Positions 37,623 to 46,771 of a stretch of 64,000 nucleotides of DNA are shown one piece after another. The stretch's first letter is position 1. The number at the start of each line of letters is the position of its first letter. Source of the DNA: Microbacterium sp. LWH13-1.2 (lineage in GTDB: Bacteria; Actinomycetota; Actinomycetes; Actinomycetales; Microbacteriaceae); NCBI RefSeq assembly GCF_038397735.1, contig NZ_CP151635.1:186001-250000 (forward strand), written 5' to 3'. The notes below the pieces were generated by a model that saw only the letters and a program-made list of their open reading frames with translations, did no database searches and was not told where the DNA came from. The translations under genes were made by a program, and so were the position numbers.

Positions 37623-39398
37623 ATGACGCAGAAAGCGCTTTCCCACCCGGCCGCGCTCATCGACGGTCAGCACCCGACCCGTTCTGTGTTGCGTCTGGTC
37701 GCCCGCCGCCCGTGGCGCCTCACGTTCGCGATCACCGCGTTCGCGGTGAAGGAGATCCCGCTGTGGTTCCTTCCGGTCATCACCGCCGCGATCATCGATG
37801 TCGTGGCGAGCAAGGGCGACGTCACCGAGGTGCTCTGGTGGTTCGCGCTCGCCGCCGTCCTCCTGCTGCAGAACTACCCGAACCACATCATCTACACGCG
37901 CAACTTCATGACGGTGGTGCGCGATCTCGGCGCGGACCTGCGCAATGCGCTCACCGCCCGACTGCAGAGCCTCTCGATCGGGTACCACACGCGCATGAGC
38001 TCGTCGATCGTGCAGACCAAGGTCGTGCGCGACGTCGAGAACGTCGAGCTGATGCTGCAGCAGGTCACGCACCCGCTCCTGTCGTCGATGATGGTCATGC
38101 TCGGCGCGCTCGCCATGACGGCCGTCACCGTGCCGCAGTTCCTGCCGGTCTACGCCCTCGCGGTGCCCATCGCCATCGGCATCCGCTATGGCATGCGCAA
38201 CCGCTCGCAGCGCCGTAACGAGGTGTTCCGTCGCGAGATCGAGACCCTGTCGGCGCGGGTGGGCGAGATGGCGTCGCTGATCCCGGTGACCCGCGCGCAC
38301 GGGCTCGAGGAGACGGCGATCACCCGGGTCGCGGGCGGTGCCGACGGCGTGCGCCGGGCGGGACTCGACCTCGATCTGCTCAACGGACGCGTCGCGTCGA
38401 TCTCGTGGGTGGCCATGCAGCTGCTCGGCGTCGCCTGCCTCATGCTCGCCGCGGTGTGCGCGCTCACGGGGTTCCTGCCGATCACACCCGGTGAGGTCGT
38501 GATGCTCTCGAGCTACTTCACACTGCTGACCGGCGGGCTCACGCAGCTGCTGATGCTCATCCCCGTCGGTGCGCGAGGCCTCGAGTCCGTCCGTTCGATC
38601 GCCGAGGTGCTGCAGGAGCCCGACGTCGAGCAGAACTCCGGCAAGCGCACGGTCTCGGCCGTCACCGGCGAGATCGTGCTCGACTCGGCCACGCATCGGT
38701 ATGCGGATGCCGAGGAGGACGCCCTGTTCGAGATCGACCTGCGCATCGCGCCGGGCGAGACCGTCGCGTTCGTCGGATCGTCGGGGTCGGGCAAATCGAC
38801 GCTTCTCAACCTGGTGCTCGGCTTCGTCAGGCCCACCAGCGGCCGCATCAGGCTCGACGGGCAGGACATGCAGGAGCTGGACCTGCGGACGGTCCGTCGC
38901 TCGATCTCGGTCGTGCCGCAGGAATCGGTGCTGTTCGAGGGGTCGGTCTTCGACAACATCGCCTACGGCATGCCCGACGTCACGCCCGACCGCGTCGAGC
39001 GGGCGCTGCGCGATGCCAACGCGTGGGAGTTCGTGAGCGAGCAGCCGCACGGCTGGGACACGGTGGTCGGCGAGCGGGGAGCGCGCCTGTCGGGCGGCCA
39101 GCGTCAGCGTCTGGCGATCGCTCGTGCGCTCGTGCGCGACCCGCGCATCCTGCTGCTCGATGAGGCCACCAGTGCCCTCGATCCCGAATCCGAAGGCCTC
39201 GTGAAAGAGGCTCTCGAACGACTCATGCGCGGCCGAACCACCCTGGTCGTCGCGCACCGACTGTCGACCATTCGGCAGGCCGATCGCATCGTCGTGCTCG
39301 AACACGGCCGCATCGTCGAGCAGGGCTCGCACGATCAGCTGCTCGCCGCCGACGGGCGATACGCTCGGCTGCACCTGGTGCAGAACGGCATGAGATGA
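37623..39398 (+). CDS. ABC transporter with fused permease and ATPase (exporter type)
   Basis: 591 aa. Six membrane helices (about residues 35-310) precede an ATPase domain with Walker A GSSGSGKST near residue 386, signature LSGGQRQRLAIARAL near 490, Walker B ILLLDEATSALD, and the switch His in VVAHRLSTI. This is the half-transporter exporter layout (MsbA/LmrA-like); it would act as a homodimer. A sugar, lipid or drug could be the cargo. It lies directly before the Gfo/Idh/MocA gene and may be cotranscribed. Confidence 0.9.
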   Translation: MTQKALSHPAALIDGQHPTRSVLRLVARRPWRLTFAITAFAVKEIPLWFLPVITAAIIDVVASKGDVTEVLWWFALAAVLLLQNYPNHIIYTRNFMTVVRDLGADLRNALTARLQSLSIGYHTRMSSSIVQTKVVRDVENVELMLQQVTHPLLSSMMVMLGALAMTAVTVPQFLPVYALAVPIAIGIRYGMRNRSQRRNEVFRREIETLSARVGEMASLIPVTRAHGLEETAITRVAGGADGVRRAGLDLDLLNGRVASISWVAMQLLGVACLMLAAVCALTGFLPITPGEVVMLSSYFTLLTGGLTQLLMLIPVGARGLESVRSIAEVLQEPDVEQNSGKRTVSAVTGEIVLDSATHRYADAEEDALFEIDLRIAPGETVAFVGSSGSGKSTLLNLVLGFVRPTSGRIRLDGQDMQELDLRTVRRSISVVPQESVLFEGSVFDNIAYGMPDVTPDRVERALRDANAWEFVSEQPHGWDTVVGERGARLSGGQRQRLAIARALVRDPRILLLDEATSALDPESEGLVKEALERLMRGRTTLVVAHRLSTIRQADRIVVLEHGRIVEQGSHDQLLAADGRYARLHLVQNGMR

Positions 39399-39426
39399 CG
39401 CGATCTGAGACGACGCGATCTGAGAC
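39397..39426 (+). repeat. 15-bp tandem duplication
   Basis: GACGCGATCTGAGAC occurs twice in direct succession, starting within the exporter stop codon. It lies in the 58-bp gap before the oxidoreductase gene. Function is not apparent; probably replication slippage. Confidence 0.85.
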
Positions 39427-39456
39427 GACAGCGACTCACCGTCCTGAGGAGGACCG

Positions 39457-40548
39457 ATGACTTCCGAGAAGACCCTTCGAGCTGCCCTCGTGGGCACCGG
39501 CTCCGTGGCGAACTCCCACGCCCGCGCCGTCGCCGCCTACCCGCGTGCAGAGCTCGTCGCCGTCGCCGACCTCAGCTTCGAGAAAGCCGAGGAGTTCGCC
39601 CGCAGATACGACATCGCCGCCGCCTACTCCGACCTCGACGAGATGCTCGCCGCCGAGCATCCAGACGTCGTGCTCATCTGCACCCCGCCGGGGCCGCACC
39701 GGGTGCAGTCGCTGGCTGCATTCGCCGCGGGCGCGCACGTGATCGTCGAGAAACCGCCGGCACCGTCTCTCGATGAGCTCGACGACATGCGCGCCGGTGC
39801 ACTCTCGGCCGACAAGCAGCTGGCGGTCGTTTTCCAGCAGCGCACCGGTACGGCGGCGGCGCACGTTCGCGGGCTGCTGCAGAGCGGAGCGCTCGGTCGC
39901 CCGCTCGTCGCGGTGTGCCAGACGCTGTGGTTCCGTGACGCGGACTACTTCGCGGTGCCGTGGCGCGGCAAGTGGGAGACGGAGGGCGGTGGCACGACTC
40001 TCGGTCATGGCATCCATCAGATCGATCTGCTCGCTCACCTGCTGGGTGACTGGTCGTCGGTGCAGGGACGCCTCTGGAGGCTCGACCGCGAGACCGAGAC
40101 CGAAGACGTGTCGACCGCGACCATCGTCTTCGAGCAGGGGGTTGTGGCGCAGCTCATCACGAGTGCCGTCTCGCCGAGAGAGGCGAGCTCGATCCGCATC
40201 GACACGCAGAAGGCCACGATCACCGTCGATCACGTCTACGGTCACGGGCACGAGAACTGGCGGATCACCCCGGCTCCCGGTTTCGAGGGCGAGGCGGCCT
40301 CGTGGGCGTTCCCCGATGTCGAAGAGCGCAGCGACCACGAGCCGCTGCTGCGCGACGTGTTCGACGCGTTGCTCGACGGCGAACCTCTGCCCGCGACCGC
40401 GGATTCTCCCGCACGGTCGCTCGAGATCGTCGCGGGGATCTACGCGTCGGCGGCATCCGACGGCGCGGTGATCACGCCCGAGGTGCTGGCCGCGCACCCC
40501 ACGCATCGTGCCGGTTTCGCGAGCCCGGTGACCGACCTCCGCCGATGA
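39457..40548 (+). CDS. Gfo/Idh/MocA family oxidoreductase
   Basis: 363 aa. NAD(P)-binding GTGSVANSH (11-19), catalytic lysine in VIVEKPPAP, and a C-terminal half with GGGTTLGHGIHQIDLLAHLLG. The ATG follows GAGGAGGACCG. It is a paralogue of the enzyme at 62511, sharing the RGxWExEGGG segment. The stop overlaps the ATG of the glycosidase-like gene, and a sugar importer follows, so it probably oxidises the imported sugar or its derivative. Substrate unknown. Confidence 0.85.
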   Translation: MTSEKTLRAALVGTGSVANSHARAVAAYPRAELVAVADLSFEKAEEFARRYDIAAAYSDLDEMLAAEHPDVVLICTPPGPHRVQSLAAFAAGAHVIVEKPPAPSLDELDDMRAGALSADKQLAVVFQQRTGTAAAHVRGLLQSGALGRPLVAVCQTLWFRDADYFAVPWRGKWETEGGGTTLGHGIHQIDLLAHLLGDWSSVQGRLWRLDRETETEDVSTATIVFEQGVVAQLITSAVSPREASSIRIDTQKATITVDHVYGHGHENWRITPAPGFEGEAASWAFPDVEERSDHEPLLRDVFDALLDGEPLPATADSPARSLEIVAGIYASAASDGAVITPEVLAAHPTHRAGFASPVTDLRR

Positions 40549-41471
40549 TCGAGCTCTACCGAGACCCGATCTACGACGGTGCGACGGATCCGCGGGTCGT
40601 GATCGACGCTGACGGGCTGTGGTGGATGTTCTACACGCAGCGCCGGGCGAGCCTCGAGGATGCCGGTCCCGGCGTCTCGTGGATCCATGGCAGCCGCATC
40701 GGCGTCGCCACCTCGCACGACGGGGTCGAGTGGTCGTACGCCGGCACGCTGGAGCCCGCGGCATCCGACCTCGTCCTGGAGCCGGGGCCGCCGCCCGCCG
40801 ACGTCGACCGTACGCACTGGGCGCCCGAGGTCGTCTGGGACGGCGCGCAGTGGCGCATGTATCTCACCGAGATCGACGGTATTCCCGACCGCTGGCCCGG
40901 ATTCGTGCGGGAGATCGTGGAGTACGTCTCGGGTGACCTCCGTCGCTGGGAGAGGCGCGGACCGCTCACGCTGAGCAGCGATCGGGTCATCGACGCGGCC
41001 GTCGCCCGCACCCCCGACGGCCTCTGGCGGATCTGGTACAAGGACGAGGCGGCGGACTCGGTCACGATGGTCGCGTCATCCGCCGACCTCGCGGAGTGGC
41101 GTCTCGACGGCATCGCGATCAGCGGACGCCCCCATGAGGGCCCGACGGTCTTCGATCTCGGCGGGTTCTGGTGGATGATCGTCGACGAGTGGCGGGGGAT
41201 GGGCGTGTATCGCTCGAACGACGGCATCCGGTGGACCCGGCAGGGCGGTGAGGATGCCGTCATCCTCGCCGATGCTCCCGGGGGCGGGCATGGCAATCAC
41301 GGCGCCCATGTGCACCATGGCGACGAGCTGTGGTTCTACTTCTTCGGCACCGCGGAGGCAGCGCCGGTGCACGCCGCGACGGGCGAGCAGAGACGAGCTG
41401 CGGTATATCGGCTGAGTCTCGAGGTCGAGGCCGGGAACCTGGTCGTGAAAGACTGGAATTTCCCGTCGTAA
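40545..41471 (+). CDS. Five-bladed beta-propeller glycosidase-like protein (GH43/GH130-like)
   Basis: 308 aa from ATG 40545, overlapping the preceding stop (ATGA). No signal peptide, so cytoplasmic. Repeated blade motifs are visible: DGLWWMFYT, AQWRMYLTEID, DGLWRIWYKD and FDLGGFWWMIVDEW, with acidic residues near the start of blades (Asp11, Asp16 in YDGATDPRV). This resembles GH43/GH32 and GH130 propellers that cleave arabinosides, xylosides, fructosides or phosphorolyse mannosides. I cannot choose among them. Grouped with the CUT1 importer, it probably processes the imported oligosaccharide. Confidence 0.7.
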   Translation: MIELYRDPIYDGATDPRVVIDADGLWWMFYTQRRASLEDAGPGVSWIHGSRIGVATSHDGVEWSYAGTLEPAASDLVLEPGPPPADVDRTHWAPEVVWDGAQWRMYLTEIDGIPDRWPGFVREIVEYVSGDLRRWERRGPLTLSSDRVIDAAVARTPDGLWRIWYKDEAADSVTMVASSADLAEWRLDGIAISGRPHEGPTVFDLGGFWWMIVDEWRGMGVYRSNDGIRWTRQGGEDAVILADAPGGGHGNHGAHVHHGDELWFYFFGTAEAAPVHAATGEQRRAAVYRLSLEVEAGNLVVKDWNFPS

Positions 41472-41502
41472 TCGATGTAATCCGGTCGCGGACTATTGCC
41501 GG

Positions 41503-41547
41503 TTGCGAAACGTTTCAATCTCGATTAGCGTGCAGGTAAGCGTTTTC
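41503..41547 (+). promoter_or_regulatory. Promoter and LacI operator(s) of the CUT1 importer operon
   Basis: TTGCGA (41503-41508), 17-bp spacer, TAGCGT (41526-41531). The palindrome GAAACGTTTC (41507-41516) overlaps the -35 box; with flanks it reads CGAAACGTTTCA, 10 of 12 matching the rhamnose operator at 36521. A weaker second site around GTAAGCGTTTTC (41536-41547) lies just downstream of the -10 box. Confidence 0.65.
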
Positions 41548-41637
41548 CCCCGCACTTCGGAGATCGCATCCCGCACCACATGGACACAGGCGTTCCGCGG
41601 CTCAGCCGAACGAGGACGTTCACCAGAGAGGACAACG

Positions 41638-42933
41638 ATGTTCAGCAAGAAGCGTCTGGCGGCCGCAGCGGCCGTCGCCACCAGCGCAGCGCTGGTACTC
41701 GCCGGCTGCGCCGGCGGCGGCACCCCCGAGGGCGGGGCCACCTACGATCCTGACGAGAAGGTCACGCTCGATCTCGCATTCTGGGGCAACGACGTCCGCG
41801 CCGACCTGTACAACCAGGCGATCGAGGCGTTCAACGAGGAGTACCCGAACATCACGGTGAACGCGACGTTCCTCGGGTTCCCGGAGTTCTGGGAGAAGCG
41901 TCAGACCGAGGCCGCCGGTGGCGGACTCCCCGACGTGATGCAGTTCGACTACTCGTACCTGCGTCAGTACTCCGAGAACGGCCTGCTGCTCGACCTCGAG
42001 CCCTACCTCGGATCCGTGATCGAGACCGACCCGCTGCCCGAGAACATCCTCGGCATCGGCGTCGTCGACGACACCACCTACGGCATCGCGACCTCCACCA
42101 ACGCGTGGGGCATGTTCACGAACCCGGCGCTCCTCGAGACCGCGGGCGTCGAGCAGTTCGCCGGCGGCGACTGGGAAGACTACGACGAGTGGATCGGCGA
42201 GGTCACCGATGCCAGCGGCGGAGCGTTCTGGGGTGGGTCCGACTGGACCGGCCGCATCCAGAACTTCGAGATCCAGCTGCGCAGCGAGGGCAAGAACCTG
42301 TTCGACGAGGACGGCACCCCCGGCTTCGACGAGGACCGCCTGAAGGAGTTCTGGGAGTCCGGCGATGACATCCGCGACGGAGCCGTCGTTCCTCAGCAGA
42401 CCGTCGAGGAGCTCAACCCGCTGAGCGCCTTCGACGCAGCCAAGAACGCCAGCGAGCTGACCTGGGACAACTTCGGTGCCGGCTACCTCGCCAACCTCGG
42501 TGAGAACTACACCGAGCTCGGCCTCGTGGCTCCTCCCGTCACCAAGGACGGCGCGAAGGACCTCTACCTGAAGCCGTCGATGCTGCACACGATCTCGGCC
42601 AAGACAGAGCACCCGGAGGCGGCGGCGACGCTCGTCAACTTCCTGGTGAACTCGCCCGAGTCCGGTGAGATCTTCGGCACGAACCGTGGCCTCCCGGCAT
42701 CCGAGACCGCTCTCGAGGCGGCCGACCTCGACCCGATGAGCCAGCTCGTCAAGGATTACGAGGAGTCCATCTCCGACCGCCTCGGCGATGCTCCGCCCGT
42801 GCCGATCGTCGGCTACGGCACTCTCGAGGAGAAGTTCCGGGTGCTCGGCACCGAGCTGAACTTCGGCACGACGACGGTCGACGAGGCCGTGGAGCAGTTC
42901 TTCTCCGAGATGGACGTCGTCCTCAACCAGTGA
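41638..42933 (+). CDS. CUT1 sugar ABC transporter substrate-binding lipoprotein
   Basis: 431 aa from ATG 41638. Lipobox LVLAGC at Cys24, then a type II extracellular solute-binding fold (LDLAFWGNDVRADLYNQAIE, a GLPDVMQFDYSYLRQYSENG segment, and TWDNFGAGY). MalE/UgpB-type proteins bind oligosaccharides. A 167-bp leader with promoter and operators precedes it. A 12-bp-stem hairpin just after the stop probably raises its level over the permeases. Ligand not known. Confidence 0.92.
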   Translation: MFSKKRLAAAAAVATSAALVLAGCAGGGTPEGGATYDPDEKVTLDLAFWGNDVRADLYNQAIEAFNEEYPNITVNATFLGFPEFWEKRQTEAAGGGLPDVMQFDYSYLRQYSENGLLLDLEPYLGSVIETDPLPENILGIGVVDDTTYGIATSTNAWGMFTNPALLETAGVEQFAGGDWEDYDEWIGEVTDASGGAFWGGSDWTGRIQNFEIQLRSEGKNLFDEDGTPGFDEDRLKEFWESGDDIRDGAVVPQQTVEELNPLSAFDAAKNASELTWDNFGAGYLANLGENYTELGLVAPPVTKDGAKDLYLKPSMLHTISAKTEHPEAAATLVNFLVNSPESGEIFGTNRGLPASETALEAADLDPMSQLVKDYEESISDRLGDAPPVPIVGYGTLEEKFRVLGTELNFGTTTVDEAVEQFFSEMDVVLNQ

Positions 42934-42940
42934 TCCCGCC

Positions 42941-42971
42941 GGCGGGCCGGGCGATCTCCGCCCGGCCCGCC
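42941..42971 (+). other. Intercistronic hairpin after the substrate-binding protein gene
   Basis: A perfect 12-bp stem GGCGGGCCGGGC around a 7-base loop, starting eight bases after the stop codon. It lacks a T tract. Such hairpins after solute-binding protein genes protect the upstream mRNA from 3 prime exonucleases and lower read-through, so the binding protein is made in excess. Confidence 0.75.
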
Positions 42972-43000
42972 GCACCCCACCCACTTCGGAAGGAGCTGTC

Positions 43001-44002
43001 ATGAGCACGACGGCGACCAGGACGATCGTCACGGGCAAGAAGTCCGGGCGGGGGCGGGCGCTGCGCAGCGGCCGCCGCCCCGAGAACGAACTCGCACGGC
43101 CCGGACAGCGCGCACGACTGCGTCGCGAGACCGCGACCGGCTATGCGTTCCTCACCCCGTGGCTGATCGGCTTCTTCGGGCTGACCGGAGTGCCGATGGT
43201 GTACTCCCTGTACCTGTCCTTCACGAAGTACAACATCTTCCAGCCGCCCAAGTGGATCGGCCTGGACAACTACATCCGTCTGTTCACGAGCGACCCGAAC
43301 TTCATCCAGTCGGCGCAGATCACCCTGGTCTACGTGTTCATCGGCACCCCGATCACCCTGGCGGCTGCGCTGGCCGTCGCGATGCTGCTGAACTACCGCG
43401 ACAAGGGCGCGGGCTTCTTCCGGTCCGCGTTCTACGCCCCCTCGCTCATCGGCGGCTCGGTGTCGGTCGCGATCGTGTGGCGGGCGATGTTCTCCTCCGA
43501 CGGTCCGGTCGACAGCGGTCTGCAGATCTTCGGGGTCAACCTCGGGGGATGGATCGGAAACCCGGGCCTCGTGCTCCCGATGATGATCCTGCTCGCCGTG
43601 TGGCAGTTCGGCGCCACGATGGTGATCTTCCTCGCCGGTCTCAAGCAGATCCCCAAGGAGCTGTATGAGGCGGCCGAGATGGACGGCGCGAACGCCTACC
43701 GCCGGTTCCGCGCGGTGACCATCCCCATGCTCTCGCCGGTGATGTTCTTCAACCTGCTGCTGGGTCTGATCGGCGCGTTCCAGGTGTTCGCGTCGGCGTA
43801 CATCATCTCGAACGGCACCGGCGGCCCTGCCGGAATGACGAACTTCATCACCGTGTACCTGTACAAGCGCGGGTTCTCCGACGGGCAGATGGGCTACGCC
43901 GCGGCGATCGCCTGGGTGCTGCTGGTCGTCGTCGCGATCATCGCCTTCATCCTCTTCCGCACCCAGAGGTCGTGGGTGCACTACTCGGGAGACGACAAAT
44001 GA
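43001..44002 (+). CDS. CUT1 sugar ABC transporter permease (MalF type)
   Basis: 333 aa. A basic N-terminal tail of about 45 residues precedes six membrane helices. The EAA loop for ATPase contact is ELYEAAEMDGANAYRRFRAV, about residues 222-241. ATG follows a GGAAGGAG site. The stop overlaps the next permease start (ATGA). No ATPase gene lies in the operon, so a shared MsiK/UgpC-type ATPase encoded elsewhere must power it, as is common in actinobacteria. Confidence 0.92.
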   Translation: MSTTATRTIVTGKKSGRGRALRSGRRPENELARPGQRARLRRETATGYAFLTPWLIGFFGLTGVPMVYSLYLSFTKYNIFQPPKWIGLDNYIRLFTSDPNFIQSAQITLVYVFIGTPITLAAALAVAMLLNYRDKGAGFFRSAFYAPSLIGGSVSVAIVWRAMFSSDGPVDSGLQIFGVNLGGWIGNPGLVLPMMILLAVWQFGATMVIFLAGLKQIPKELYEAAEMDGANAYRRFRAVTIPMLSPVMFFNLLLGLIGAFQVFASAYIISNGTGGPAGMTNFITVYLYKRGFSDGQMGYAAAIAWVLLVVVAIIAFILFRTQRSWVHYSGDDK

Positions 44003-44904
44003 GCATCACCACCCCCACCACCGAGGCTGTCGTCACTGCCTCCGCCTCCGCCCCTCGTCGCAGGATCAAGCGCAAGACCTGGCAGACCGTCATCTGGTTC
44101 ATCGGTCTGATCGTGCTCACCGCGGTCGTGCTGTATCCCCTGCTGTGGCTGTTCCTGTCGACGTTCAAGCCGAATTCCGAGTTCGGTCAGAACCCGGGCC
44201 TGTTCCCGCAGGCGCCCACTGTCGAGAACTACGGCAAGGTCATGGAGGGCATCGCCGGAGTGCCGATGTGGCGCTTCTTCCTGAATTCTCTGATCCTCGC
44301 GGTGTCCGCGGTCGTCGGCACCGTGCTCTCGTCCGCGCTCGCCGCCTACGCGTTCGCCCGCGTGCAGTTCAAGGGGCTCGGGGTGCTGTTCGCGGCGATG
44401 ATCGGCACGCTGCTGCTGCCGTTCCACGTCGTGATCATCCCGCAGTACATCATCTTCAACCAGCTCGGCTGGGTCGACACCTTCATCCCGCTGATCCTGC
44501 CGAAGTTCCTCGCCACCGAGGCGTTCTTCGTCTTCCTGCTCGTGCAGTTCATCCGTCAGATGCCGCGCGACATGGATGAGGCTGCCCGCATCGACGGGGC
44601 AGGACACCTGCGGATCTTCTGGTCGATCATCCTGCCGCTCATCAAACCGGCACTGATCACCTGCGCGATCTTCTCGTTCATCTGGGCGTGGAACGACTTC
44701 CTCGGGCCTCTCCTCTACCTGACGAGCCCCGAGAACTACCCCCTGCCGATCGCGCTGCGTCTCTACAACGACCAGACCTCGTCGTCCGACTACGGCGCGA
44801 CGGTCACGGCTTCGTTCGTCGCGCTGCTGCCGGTGCTGCTGTTCTTCGTGGTGTTCCAGCGTTTCCTCGTCGACGGCGTGGCCACCCAGGGACTCAAGGG
44901 ATAG
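43999..44904 (+). CDS. CUT1 sugar ABC transporter permease (MalG type)
   Basis: 301 aa from ATG 43999, overlapping the preceding stop. Polar Thr/Ala N terminus, six membrane helices, and the EAA loop MDEAARIDGAGHLRIFWSII near residue 195. It pairs with the preceding MalF-type subunit. The TAG stop is followed two bases later by the GTG of the next gene. Confidence 0.92.
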   Translation: MSITTPTTEAVVTASASAPRRRIKRKTWQTVIWFIGLIVLTAVVLYPLLWLFLSTFKPNSEFGQNPGLFPQAPTVENYGKVMEGIAGVPMWRFFLNSLILAVSAVVGTVLSSALAAYAFARVQFKGLGVLFAAMIGTLLLPFHVVIIPQYIIFNQLGWVDTFIPLILPKFLATEAFFVFLLVQFIRQMPRDMDEAARIDGAGHLRIFWSIILPLIKPALITCAIFSFIWAWNDFLGPLLYLTSPENYPLPIALRLYNDQTSSSDYGATVTASFVALLPVLLFFVVFQRFLVDGVATQGLKG

Positions 44905-44906
44905 CC

Positions 44907-45584
44907 GTGTCGGTCATCCGCGAAGACCGTCGGGCCCATCGGGCCGCGAAGCGTGAGGCGCGCTCAGGCGCAGGCCCCACGGTCGCCGGTATCGAACCGG
45001 GCGTCAACCCCGGCGCGACGGCGAAGTTCGGGCTGTTCGGCGAAGTCCTCACAGTCGGGCTGCTCATGACGATCATCGCCCTCGGCGTCGTCACCCTGCC
45101 GATCGCGCTGGCCGCCGGCATCCGCCACCTTCGGCGCTTCGTCGCCGCTGAGGACTCGCGCACTGCTCTGTTCTGGGAAGACGTACGCACCGGCATCCTG
45201 CCGTCGCTCGGCGTCGGTGTGCCGGCTGCGCTGATCGCGACCGTGCTCACGATCGATGTGGTGCTCGCAGGGTCGGGCGCGCTGCCCGGTGGCGGGGCCA
45301 TCGCGGTCGTCGGCTGGGCGGGACTGCTCGCTCTCGCCGTCGCGGTGCTCCTCGCAGCGGGCGCCTGGTCGCCGTCGCTCGGGTGGAAGGACGCCGTGCG
45401 TGCGGTGCCCGGAGCGATCAGGGCGGATGCCGCAGGTGCCGCCTACATCGCGGCCGCGGCCGTCTTCACCGGTGTCGTGACCTGGGCACTCGCGCCCCTC
45501 TTCATCGCCGGAATCGGCTGCGCGGCGCTCGCCGTCGTCGCCGTGCCGGGGCGTCGTCGGCGCCGGGAGAGCGGCGAGGAATGA
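44907..45584 (+). CDS. YesL-like (DUF624) membrane protein
   Basis: 225 aa from GTG 44907. A basic, charged N terminus (about 35 residues) is followed by four or five hydrophobic segments; the stretch FGEVLTVGLLMTIIALGVVT and TLPIALAAGIRHLRRFVAAE resembles DUF624/YesL proteins. YesL-family genes often sit in CUT1 sugar importer operons of Bacillus and actinobacteria, but their role is not known. Coupled to the permease gene by a two-base gap. I am fairly sure of the membrane topology and less sure of the family name. Confidence 0.65.
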   Translation: MSVIREDRRAHRAAKREARSGAGPTVAGIEPGVNPGATAKFGLFGEVLTVGLLMTIIALGVVTLPIALAAGIRHLRRFVAAEDSRTALFWEDVRTGILPSLGVGVPAALIATVLTIDVVLAGSGALPGGGAIAVVGWAGLLALAVAVLLAAGAWSPSLGWKDAVRAVPGAIRADAAGAAYIAAAAVFTGVVTWALAPLFIAGIGCAALAVVAVPGRRRRRESGEE

Positions 45585-45627
45585 GAAGGTAGTCGTTGGC
45601 GCACGCGCGGACGGACGGAGGCACGCC

Positions 45628-46629
45628 ATGGCTGTAGGGGTGAAGGACGTCGCTGCTGCGGCCGGCGTTTCGGTCGGCACCGTCTCGAACGTGCTCAACC
45701 AGCCGGAACGCGTGTCCGCCAAGACGGTCGAACGCGTGCAGCGCGCCATCCAGGAGCTCGGCTTCGTGCGCAACGACGCGGCCAGGCAGCTGCGGGCAGG
45801 ACGCAGCCGCAGCATCGGTCTCGTGGTGCCCGACATCGGTAACCCGTTCTTCGCCGAGGTCGTACGGGGAGCGGAAGACAGAGCAGCGGATGCCGGCATG
45901 ACCGTGCTGCTCGGCAACAGCGACGAGCGAGACGAGCGCCAGGTCGCTCATCTCGAACTCTTCCAGGAGCAGCGCGTCAACGGCGTGCTGCTGACGCCTG
46001 CTTCCGACGACCTCTCGGCCGTGCATCGCTTCGCAGCCGGGGGGATGCCAGTGATCCTCGTCGACCGCGAGGTGGAGGAGGGGCTTCTCCCGTCGGTGTC
46101 CGTCGACGACGTCGAGGGCGGCCGGCTCGCGGCAGAGCACCTGCTCTCGGCCGGACGACGCCGACTCGCGTTCGTCGGCGGACCGCAGTCGGTGCATCAG
46201 GTCGCCGATCGTCTTCGGGGGGTGCAGGCGGCGGTCGCAGCCCACCCCGACGTCACTCTCGAGGTGTTCGAGCAGTCCGCGCTCACCGTGCTGCAGGGCA
46301 GGGCCGCCGGCGAGGCCATCGCGGCGCGGCCCGAGGAATCGCGCCCGGACGCCGTCTTCGCCGCCAACGACCTGCTCGCCGTCGGTCTGCTGCAGGCCTT
46401 CAGCTTCGGATCCGCGATCCGCGTGCCCCAGGACATCGCGATGGTCGGATACGACGACATCGACTTCGCCTCCGCCACCGTGGTGCCGCTGAGCTCGGTG
46501 CGCCAGCCGGCCAGACTGCTCGGCTGGACCGGCGTCGACCTGCTTCTGAAGGAGCTCGACGGCGTCGAACATGATCGTCGCGTGCGCTTCCAGCCCGAGC
46601 TCGTCGTGCGGGAGTCGAGCGCGGTCTGA
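45628..46629 (+). CDS. LacI family regulator of the CUT1 cluster
   Basis: 333 aa. HTH GVKDVAAAAGVSVGTVSN at residues 4-21, hinge region, effector domain from VVPDIGNPFFAEVVRGAED. It follows the importer operon in the same direction and is its probable repressor, acting at the palindrome at 41507. Close paralogue of the rhamnose-cluster regulator (24289), with the same recognition helix. A terminator or tRNA promoter region follows. Confidence 0.88.
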   Translation: MAVGVKDVAAAAGVSVGTVSNVLNQPERVSAKTVERVQRAIQELGFVRNDAARQLRAGRSRSIGLVVPDIGNPFFAEVVRGAEDRAADAGMTVLLGNSDERDERQVAHLELFQEQRVNGVLLTPASDDLSAVHRFAAGGMPVILVDREVEEGLLPSVSVDDVEGGRLAAEHLLSAGRRRLAFVGGPQSVHQVADRLRGVQAAVAAHPDVTLEVFEQSALTVLQGRAAGEAIAARPEESRPDAVFAANDLLAVGLLQAFSFGSAIRVPQDIAMVGYDDIDFASATVVPLSSVRQPARLLGWTGVDLLLKELDGVEHDRRVRFQPELVVRESSAV

Positions 46630-46729
46630 CCGACCGTCGGAGGGGGGCACCGGAACGCGTGCTCTCGTCCTGCAGTCGACGCTGCTGGGGGCAGGTGATC
46701 CCCGATTCGTCCCTGCCAGACGAACCCGT

Positions 46730-46735
46730 TATGAT
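46730..46735 (+). promoter_or_regulatory. -10 box of tRNA-Ser(GCU)
   Basis: TATGAT, near-consensus, lies 36 bases before the mature tRNA; a weak TTCGTC about 18 bases further upstream may serve as the -35 box. Confidence 0.5.
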
Positions 46736-46771
46736 TGCAAGGTGCATCCGGTCTTCACGGTTCGGATGCCT

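Noticed and set aside
39397..39426. The 15-bp tandem duplication as a regulatory direct repeat
   Set aside because: It starts inside a stop codon, has no promoter elements nearby, and looks like simple slippage.
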